Source: Paenibacillus albus
Lineage (GTDB): Bacteria; Bacillota; Bacilli; Paenibacillales; Paenibacillaceae
Direction: 5' to 3'
Length of the DNA: 64,000 nucleotides
Assembly (NCBI RefSeq): GCF_003952225.1
Contig: NZ_CP034437.1
Coordinates: 6,429,001-6,493,000, forward strand
The stretch's first letter is position 1. Every line of letters begins with the position of its first letter. The position numbers and the translations under genes were made by a program. Positions 59,057-64,000 of this stretch are shown here, piece after piece. The notes under the pieces were generated by a model. That model was not told the origin of the DNA and did no database searches. It worked only from the letters and a program-made list of their open reading frames with translations.

Positions 59057-59503
59057 TCATCTAAGGGGAGGAATTTGGTCAGCGCCTACCTTCACTACCA
59101 ATTGCTTGTACTTGGCGGTCCGCGCCTTTGAGATTGGCACAGAGATATTGCCCTCTCCCTTGAAATAAGCGTCATTGCCGTACGGCCCCGCTTCAATCCG
59201 GTCGATAAGGCGCACATTCACCAAATACGACGGATGAAATCGATCGAATCCAAGTGGTGACAGGACATCCTTATAAGCGGAGACGTTGTCGAGCTGCAAG
59301 TACGTCCCATCCTGCGTAACGAACATCGGAATACCCGCCTTATAGCTTGACTTTCCATTTAGCCGCGGCGTTACCCCCATATACAGCACCTCTGTCGTGA
59401 GGTTCAAGCTTCTGCATATGACGCGATCATTCTGAGGCTCCGTCTTTACGCAGTAGACATAGATCGGCGGACGGCTTTCGATTGGGCATCCCTGATGAGT
59501 CAA
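59057..59503 (-). CDS. LytTR-domain DNA-binding protein
   Basis: 148 residues. The C-terminal 100 are a LytTR domain: VTQDGTYLQLDNVSAYKDVL, FDRFHPSYLVNVRLIDRIE, and the closing VPISKARTAKYKQLV. The N-terminal part is short and lacks a receiver domain. LytTR regulators bind direct repeats near promoters; two TCACATT words lie upstream (59560, 59590). Divergent from an XRE gene. Confidence 0.85.
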   Translation of the reverse strand: MTHQGCPIESRPPIYVYCVKTEPQNDRVICRSLNLTTEVLYMGVTPRLNGKSSYKAGIPMFVTQDGTYLQLDNVSAYKDVLSPLGFDRFHPSYLVNVRLIDRIEAGPYGNDAYFKGEGNISVPISKARTAKYKQLVVKVGADQIPPLR

Positions 59504-59559
59504 TTCGTATGTTCACCTCCACGAGCTAACTGCTGTACAGATTATTTTTTAGTATATAG

Positions 59560-59600
59560 TCACATTTAGTGATTGTAAATAAGTATTAATCACATTAAGA
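59560..59600. promoter_or_regulatory. TCACATT repeats between the LytTR and XRE genes
   Basis: TCACATTTAGTGA (59560-59572, palindromic ends TCAC/GTGA) and TCACATTAAGA starting at 59590, 30 bp apart. Possible site for either of the divergent regulators. Confidence 0.4.
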
Positions 59601-59678
59601 GTTCGCGTAAAAACTCGTCCTTCTGTTGTAAGATATAATATCATTTGATTAGCGCTTAGCTGATGGAGGTGCTGCTGC

Positions 59679-60023
59679 TTGCATACATTCGGAGAACGAC
59701 TCGCATATTTGAGGTACAGAAAAGATATGTCCCAAGAGGAGTTTGCGAAAAGGCTTAATATTGGGAAAAGCACCTTAGGCATGTATGAGACGAATAAGCG
59801 AGAACCCGGCCACGAAATGACGGCCCAAATCGCCGCTTACTTCGAGGTGAGCGTGGACTGGTTAACGACAGGCAAGGAGTTCAAGCACAGACCGATGTCG
59901 GCCACGCGAGAAGAAATGATCATTAAAGATCTCGTAGCACGTTACAGCATTAATCTATCTAACCCGCGCACGAGAGAGAAGCTCGAGAAGATCATTCAGC
60001 TTGTTTTTGACGACTCGCAATAA
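59679..60023 (+). CDS. XRE-family transcriptional regulator
   Basis: 114 residues with an N-terminal Cro/CI helix-turn-helix (LAYLRYRKDMSQEEFAKRLNIGKSTLGMYETNKREPG) followed by FEVSVDWLTTG, typical of this group, and a helical tail. TTG start with GGAGGTG about 8 bases before. Target unknown; it differs clearly from the 71-residue XRE at 27811. A small ORF on the other strand overlaps its end. Confidence 0.87.
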   Translation: MHTFGERLAYLRYRKDMSQEEFAKRLNIGKSTLGMYETNKREPGHEMTAQIAAYFEVSVDWLTTGKEFKHRPMSATREEMIIKDLVARYSINLSNPRTREKLEKIIQLVFDDSQ

Positions 60024-60135
60024 GAAGCGCTTCAATGAGCTGAATCAGCTCTTCGCTTGGCACATCGCGCAATTCAGGAATTTCCTTCATTAACTCTTCA
60101 ACGGCTCTGCGAAGCTCATCCATCTTCTCGTTCAT
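59992..60135 (-). CDS. Possible 47-residue helical protein overlapping the XRE gene end
   Basis: ATG at 60135 to TGA at 59992. The translation begins MNEKMDELRRAVEELMKEIP and is strongly helical, with amphipathic spacing and normal codon use. Its last 32 bp overlap the XRE 3' end antisense. Only a weak ribosome site (AAGGG immediately before ATG). Function unknown. Confidence 0.4.
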   Translation of the reverse strand: MNEKMDELRRAVEELMKEIPELRDVPSEELIQLIEALLIASRQKQAE

Positions 60136-60230
60136 CCCTTATCTTAGAAAGTTGCTATCTATTACCAGTATAAGAATGGGGAACGGGATTTGATATATCG
60201 TTTTAAATCTTTGGAAAATGCTTGACAAAC

Positions 60231-60275
60231 GAAGAAGACTGGTTCCTCTTATCGAGGAACCAGTCTTCTTTTCTT
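60231..60275. terminator. Terminator hairpin before the FGE gene end
   Basis: GAAGACTGGTTCCTC pairs perfectly with GAGGAACCAGTCTTC over a 5-base loop and is followed on the plus strand by T-rich TTTTCTTTTC. It ends the minus-strand FGE transcript and possibly plus-strand transcription. Confidence 0.78.
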
Positions 60276-60299
60276 TTCTTTTCTTTTCATTTGCCCAGC

Positions 60300-61280
60300 T
60301 TACACATCTGCCGCGCAACGGAACCCGATGTTCCCCGAAGAGGAATCCGGCGTATTCTGGCTGCGCGCCGCTACCCGATACCTGTTGCAGTAGGATTTGT
60401 GACAGAGATAGGACCCGCCTCGCAGCACTTTGGCTGACCCTTTAGCCGGACCAGCGGGGTTACTGCGTTGCCCGCTATGTACATGATGCTCCTTGCTGAA
60501 CCAATCCGAGCACCATTCCCACACATTGCCGCATGCATTATAGAGGCCAAAGCCATTCGGCTCGTACGCATCCACCGGAGCAGTCCCTGAGTACCCGTCG
60601 CTCGCATGATCGAGAGAAGGGAATTTCCCCTGCCAAATATTACACCGGTGCTGTCCATCCGGCTTCAGCAGATCGCCCCATGCATACCGCTTCTGCACCA
60701 GTCCACCGCGCGCCGCATATTCCCATTCCGCTTCGGTCGGCATCCGTTTCCCCGCCCAGGTGCAATAAGCCTGCACATCGTTCCATGAGATATGCACGAC
60801 AGGATGATTGCCTAGTCCGTCGATCGACGAATCGGCTCCCCTTGGCTGTTTCCAGTTAGCGCCTTCCACCGCGCACCACCACGGGGTTTCACGCGGCGTG
60901 CCGACCACCTGCTTCGCCGCTTCTTCGGACACGAACAGATGGAATACATACGACCAGCCGAATCGCTCCGCCTCCGTCACATAACCCGTCGCCTCGGCAA
61001 AACGCTGAAACTGCGCATTGCTAACCGCGCAGGCATCCATATAGAAAGGGCGAAGCTCAATCTCCCGCACCGGCCCTTCCCCATCCGCAGGATAGCCTTC
61101 TCCATCATTCGTGCCCATCAGGAATGTTCCACCTGGCAGATGAATCATCCCTTGACGGTCTACGATTTGCTCGCCGGCAGCCGGGGCAATAATTGCCGCT
61201 TCGTCCTGAGCGTCCTGAGTGCCTTTTGCCTCCACGAACGATTGTCTAGCTGCCGCGCAGCAAGCTGAAGGTTTATTCAT
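60300..61280 (-). CDS. Formylglycine-generating enzyme
   Basis: 326 residues; ATG at 61280 gives MNKPSACCAAARQS, the short N-terminus seen in bacterial members. The FGE-sulfatase fold is complete: MIHLPGGTFLMGTNDG, DACAVSNAQFQRFAEATGYVTEAE, HPVVHISWNDVQAYCTWAGKRMPTEAEWEYAARGG, NVWEWCSDWF. The end LRGGSYLCHKSYCNRYRVAARSQNTPDSSSGNIGFRCAAD keeps both copper-binding cysteines (near 292 and 297) and the substrate-channel residues of true FGE. It oxidises a cysteine in a sulfatase to formylglycine using oxygen. No sulfatase gene is in the window. Confidence 0.93.
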   Translation of the reverse strand: MNKPSACCAAARQSFVEAKGTQDAQDEAAIIAPAAGEQIVDRQGMIHLPGGTFLMGTNDGEGYPADGEGPVREIELRPFYMDACAVSNAQFQRFAEATGYVTEAERFGWSYVFHLFVSEEAAKQVVGTPRETPWWCAVEGANWKQPRGADSSIDGLGNHPVVHISWNDVQAYCTWAGKRMPTEAEWEYAARGGLVQKRYAWGDLLKPDGQHRCNIWQGKFPSLDHASDGYSGTAPVDAYEPNGFGLYNACGNVWEWCSDWFSKEHHVHSGQRSNPAGPAKGSAKVLRGGSYLCHKSYCNRYRVAARSQNTPDSSSGNIGFRCAADV

Positions 61281-61370
61281 CTTTATAGCACCATCCCTTA
61301 GAGCTTGTTTAATTAACGCCATTATATCATCCCGCATAGCCCCAGCGTAGTAGGCACAGAGCTCTAACGC

Positions 61371-61415
61371 AGAAGAAGGCCGATTCCTCATCACAAGGAA
61401 TCAGCCTTCTTCTCT
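61371..61415. terminator. Terminator hairpin between the FGE and dehydrogenase genes
   Basis: GAAGAAGGC-GATTCCT pairs with AGGAATC-GCCTTCTTC (one mismatch) about 25 bp past the dehydrogenase stop codon. The flank is T-rich on the plus strand but not clearly on the minus strand. Confidence 0.6.
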
Positions 61416-61436
61416 TCATGCCCGCTCCGCTAGCTG

Positions 61437-62654
61437 CTAGATCCGCGCCAGCAAAATCTCCCGCATCGCGGCTTTGTCCAGCTGAACCGGACTCTGCTTA
61501 TTATCGGACGCCGAAATGACCGCATCCAGATTATCCGCATTGACGCCATATGCGCCAAGCTTCTGAATTTGCAGCAGCTCCGTCCACGCCTCTAACGTCT
61601 CGACTAACCGCGCAAGGCAACCTTCCGCATCTTCCTTCGGATGTCCGGTGAGGAGCGCGCCGACTGCTGCGTACTTCGCTAAGGCTACCGAGGCAACCGT
61701 GGCTGATTCCCCCTCCGCTGCACGTAAATACTCGATATTTCGCTTCGTCACTTCCGCCAGCAGCGTTCCGCAGATGACGCCGTGGGGAATCGGGAACTGA
61801 CCGCCAAGCGGCGCCGCAAAACCGTGAACAAGCCCAAGTCCCGCATGTGCGAGGGTAATGCCCGACATCATGGAGGCGTAAGTCATCCGCTCGTGCAGCT
61901 CCACATCCGCGGCAGCGTCCGAGCTCGTGCAGATCGGCAGCAAGCTGCTCGCGGCAGCCTCAATGCCGGATAGAGCAAGCGCATCGGTCATCGGCGAAGC
62001 CTTGGTCGATACATACGACTCGATCAATTGCGTGAGCGCATCGAGACCGCTCGCAGCCTTCACCGCTACCGGACAGCTTATCGTGATGCTGCCATCCACG
62101 ATAGCGACGTCGGGGATAAAGCGGTCATGGCGCAAGGAGCGCTTGAACCCGCCCTTGATGGAGATCACGGCATTCTTCGTCATTTCGCTTCCGGTTCCGG
62201 ACGTGGTCGGGACGGCGACGAAGAAGATTTTGCTCCCCTTATGCGCTCGAAATGCCGACTGCCCTTCCAAATAATGCAGCACCGTATCGCCTGGCTCCGT
62301 CGTCAGCATCGCGGATACCGCTTTGCCCGCATCCATCGCGCTCCCGCCGCCAATGGCGATGACCGCACCGACCGCGTCCCCACCACGGAAGCGGTCCACT
62401 ACTTCATCTACCCATTCCACTGTAGGCTCATGGCGAATATGGGCGATATCGTAGGCGATGCTTGCAGCAGCAAGCGAATCCGAGACTCGCTTCCACTGCT
62501 CCGCATTCGACTGCTCAAAGCCGCCCATCACAAACAGAACGCGCCGCGTTCCTCCAGGCAGTAACTCGGCCAGCTTATGAAGCATGCCGCTGCCGAACAT
62601 AATCTGAGGCGTTCCCGTAAAAGTGAACGGTCCCGATTGCCAGCTTACCGCCAT
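61437..62654 (-). CDS. Iron-type alcohol dehydrogenase
   Basis: 405 residues; ATG at 62654 has GGAGG 7 bases before. PQIMFGSGMLHKLAELLPGG, AIGGGSAMDAGKAVSAM (NAD-binding GGGS), FVAVPTTSGTGSEMTKNAVI, DALTQLIESYVS and AHAGLGLVHGFAAPLGGQFPIPHGVICG provide the metal ligands (Asp, His, His, His). Reduces or oxidises a small alcohol or aldehyde. Overlaps the ABM-domain gene by 10 bp, so they are coupled. Confidence 0.92.
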   Translation of the reverse strand: MAVSWQSGPFTFTGTPQIMFGSGMLHKLAELLPGGTRRVLFVMGGFEQSNAEQWKRVSDSLAAASIAYDIAHIRHEPTVEWVDEVVDRFRGGDAVGAVIAIGGGSAMDAGKAVSAMLTTEPGDTVLHYLEGQSAFRAHKGSKIFFVAVPTTSGTGSEMTKNAVISIKGGFKRSLRHDRFIPDVAIVDGSITISCPVAVKAASGLDALTQLIESYVSTKASPMTDALALSGIEAAASSLLPICTSSDAAADVELHERMTYASMMSGITLAHAGLGLVHGFAAPLGGQFPIPHGVICGTLLAEVTKRNIEYLRAAEGESATVASVALAKYAAVGALLTGHPKEDAEGCLARLVETLEAWTELLQIQKLGAYGVNADNLDAVISASDNKQSPVQLDKAAMREILLARI

Positions 62655-62956
62655 TGCGAAGCCTCCGCAGGCGCGATGACACGGTGCGGCGTACCAACTC
62701 GCGGCTTCGCCATCCAAGGCGCAACCGTATCCCGCCATTTCAAGTAATGGCTCGTTTCCTTATGCTTCGCGGCTGCTTCCTCCGATTCATACGCCTCATA
62801 GAACGTGAACGCGGACGGATCATCCTTGTGCTGCAAAATATCAAACCGCAGATTGCCTTCCTCTTGCACGGAACCTCTATGATTGTCCAGTGTTGCTTCG
62901 ATAAATGCCTCGATATGCTCCTGCAGCACGAATACGTTTACGACCGTTACGATCAT
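62645..62956 (-). CDS. Antibiotic-biosynthesis-monooxygenase (ABM)-domain protein, LsrG-like
   Basis: 103 residues, a single ferredoxin-like ABM domain: NVFVLQEHIEAFIEATLDNHRGSVQEEGNLRFDILQHKDDPSAFTFYEAYESEEAAAKHKETSHYLKW. The pattern matches the LsrG group that handles the phospho-AI-2 derivative, but other small-molecule roles are common. Coupled to the alcohol dehydrogenase. Confidence 0.88.
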   Translation of the reverse strand: MIVTVVNVFVLQEHIEAFIEATLDNHRGSVQEEGNLRFDILQHKDDPSAFTFYEAYESEEAAAKHKETSHYLKWRDTVAPWMAKPRVGTPHRVIAPAEASQWR

Positions 62957-62981
62957 TCGCGGGTAGCCCCCTCAATTAAGA

Positions 62982-63899
62982 TTAATTATAAGAATAGACG
63001 CAATCCTCCGGACGCCGATCAGGCAGGAAGCCTCGAAAAACCGTCGTATGCAGCTGATGCATCTCCGTCCGGTCGAGGTAATCGACTCGGCAGCACAGTC
63101 TCGGAACAATCCACTGCGTCCCCGTTTGGCGATCCGTCTGCGTGTGAAGCTGCGCGGCAACCGCCAAGAAAGCCTGCCTATCCTCTGCGTTGATGCCTTC
63201 TTCCACCGTGCCGACAGGCTTATTCTTCATCGTGCGAAAATGCAGCCCAATCACGAGCGCGAACGGATTCATCCGATACCCAACGATCACAGCATCAATC
63301 GTCCGGACATGCTTAATCGACAGCCAATCGGGTGACCGCCTGTCCAGCCCATAGACCGAATCCCGGCGCTTCGCGACAATCCCTTCCATGCCTTTTTCCT
63401 TGGTCAGGGAGAATAGCGCCGTACCTTTTCCTTCTATATAGAGCGTCTTCGAAAGCACAGGCGAGTCCTCGATGAGGCCGGCCAATCGTTCCTTCCTCTG
63501 CATGAGCGGCTCATCCATATGCGACTCGTCACCTGAATACAGAACATCGAAGGCAACGAAGGTTGCCGGATGCGTCTTAGCCGCTTGCGCAATCGTAGTC
63601 GCTTTGCCTAGCCTTCCGCGATGAAGGAAGTCATCGAATACAGGCCGTCCTTCTCGCAAGCAGATCCCCTCGCAGTCCAGAATGACCGTGTCCGCCTTGA
63701 TTGCATGGGCCGTCTCAAGGAGCTCCGGGAACTTGCTCGTGACGATATGCCCATATCGCGTATAAGCTTCGACACGCTCGCGCTGCTTATGAAGCAGAAG
63801 ACGCCCGCCATCATATTGCGGCTCGAAGATGAATCGATCATCATCGAACGCTTCCTTGCCCCTGCTTGCATGCATGGGTTTCAACGGAGTAAAGAGCAT
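62982..63899 (-). CDS. ATP-dependent DNA ligase-like protein (LigD ligase type) with Gln at the motif I lysine
   Basis: 305 residues from the ATG at 63899, which has AGGGAGGG 9 bases before; an earlier ATG at 63908 touches that site. Motif I reads EPQYDGGR where ligases have (E)xKxDGxR: the AMP-accepting Lys is Gln28 (codon CAA). Motif III (LDCEG), IIIa (TFVAFDVLYS), IV (GMEGIVAKR), V (WLSIKHVR) and an OB-type C-terminal half (TIDAVIVGYR onward) are present. The family joins breaks in NHEJ with Ku. This copy may be inactive as an adenylyltransferase, or a base error may be present. Confidence 0.83.
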   Translation of the reverse strand: MLFTPLKPMHASRGKEAFDDDRFIFEPQYDGGRLLLHKQRERVEAYTRYGHIVTSKFPELLETAHAIKADTVILDCEGICLREGRPVFDDFLHRGRLGKATTIAQAAKTHPATFVAFDVLYSGDESHMDEPLMQRKERLAGLIEDSPVLSKTLYIEGKGTALFSLTKEKGMEGIVAKRRDSVYGLDRRSPDWLSIKHVRTIDAVIVGYRMNPFALVIGLHFRTMKNKPVGTVEEGINAEDRQAFLAVAAQLHTQTDRQTGTQWIVPRLCCRVDYLDRTEMHQLHTTVFRGFLPDRRPEDCVYSYN

Positions 63900-63908
63900 C
63901 TTGAACAT

Positions 63909-64000
63909 CCCTCCCTACTCCCATTGTCGCCGCAACGCTTTATGGATAATCCTCTATCCGATCGGCCGAATTAATTCGACTCCTTGGCGATCACGTATCC
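63909..64000 (-). other. Right window edge: possible tail of a minus-strand gene
   Basis: Two minus-strand frames reach stops here: one ends at 63954 (…GVELIRPIG) and reads like a protein C-terminus, another at 63971 (…VIAKESN). Only about 15 codons are visible and neither is recognised. Its position upstream of a LigD-type ligase would suit a DNA-repair gene, but this is speculation. Confidence 0.25.

Overview
The window comes from a low-to-mid-GC endospore-former-type Bacillota chromosome, most likely Paenibacillus or a close relative. The reasons are strong GGAGG-type ribosome sites, frequent GTG/TTG starts, an lplBCA-type sugar ABC transporter, a BmrC/BmrD-like exporter pair, VanZ-like proteins, a secreted copper-amine-oxidase-N/PKD protein and a GH172 protein. 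No rRNA, tRNA, CRISPR array, transposase or phage integration genes were seen. Species-level placement is inference.

Region 1 (1-13.5 kb) handles carbohydrate. It has a sugar ABC transporter (lipoprotein cut by the left edge plus two permeases, with a cre-like site), a 17-bp tandem repeat, a GNAT enzyme with a hairpin-rich 3' tail, a VOC protein, an esterase-like hydrolase, a large glycosidase-like protein, a secreted GxGYxYP-family protein and a secreted PKD protein. Region 2 (13.6-18.3 kb) is a heterodimeric multidrug ABC exporter preceded by a short leader ORF and terminator hairpins, an arrangement like B. subtilis bmrB-bmrCD. Region 3 (18.3-26.9 kb) is a compact signalling and polysaccharide unit: a membrane histidine kinase with a dead GGDEF domain, divergent from an operon of a response regulator (degenerate GGDEF retaining an RxxD I-site plus a receiver domain), a HEAT-repeat membrane protein, a GT2 synthase and a 1095-residue TIM-barrel glycosidase-like protein.

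Region 4 (26.9-57.6 kb) is a large Wzx/Wzy-type exopolysaccharide locus. A 17-gene minus-strand run from galE (52.7 kb) down to a deacetylase (34.0 kb) holds the Wzz-like protein, four genes for a diacetamido-uronic acid nucleotide sugar plus its 2-epimerase, the flippase, the polymerase, three glycosyltransferases, the initiating phosphoglycosyltransferase, two FemAB-like enzymes and two deacetylases. galU, an LCP ligase, a UDP-glucuronate epimerase, a beta-helix protein and an MBOAT/SGNH acetylation pair lie around it. A 15-bp operator of the form GATAC-N5-GTATC recurs at least twelve times, always in promoter-like regions of this locus. In several promoters it fills the gap between the -35 and -10 boxes. 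A 71-residue XRE regulator at 27.8 kb has three copies in front of it and is the best candidate repressor.

Region 5 (57.8-64 kb) holds a GH172 (DUF2961) protein, a LytTR and an XRE regulator facing each other, an orphan formylglycine-generating enzyme, an iron-type alcohol dehydrogenase with an ABM-domain partner, and a LigD-like ATP-dependent ligase whose motif I lysine is glutamine.

The observations most worth following are the GATAC-N5-GTATC exopolysaccharide regulon; two unrelated genes with nearly equal-length (about 430 nt) 3' tails built of the same GAGAG-type hairpins, with paired 22-bp palindromes spaced exactly 51 bp; and the degenerate-GGDEF/HEAT/GT2/glycosidase polysaccharide system.
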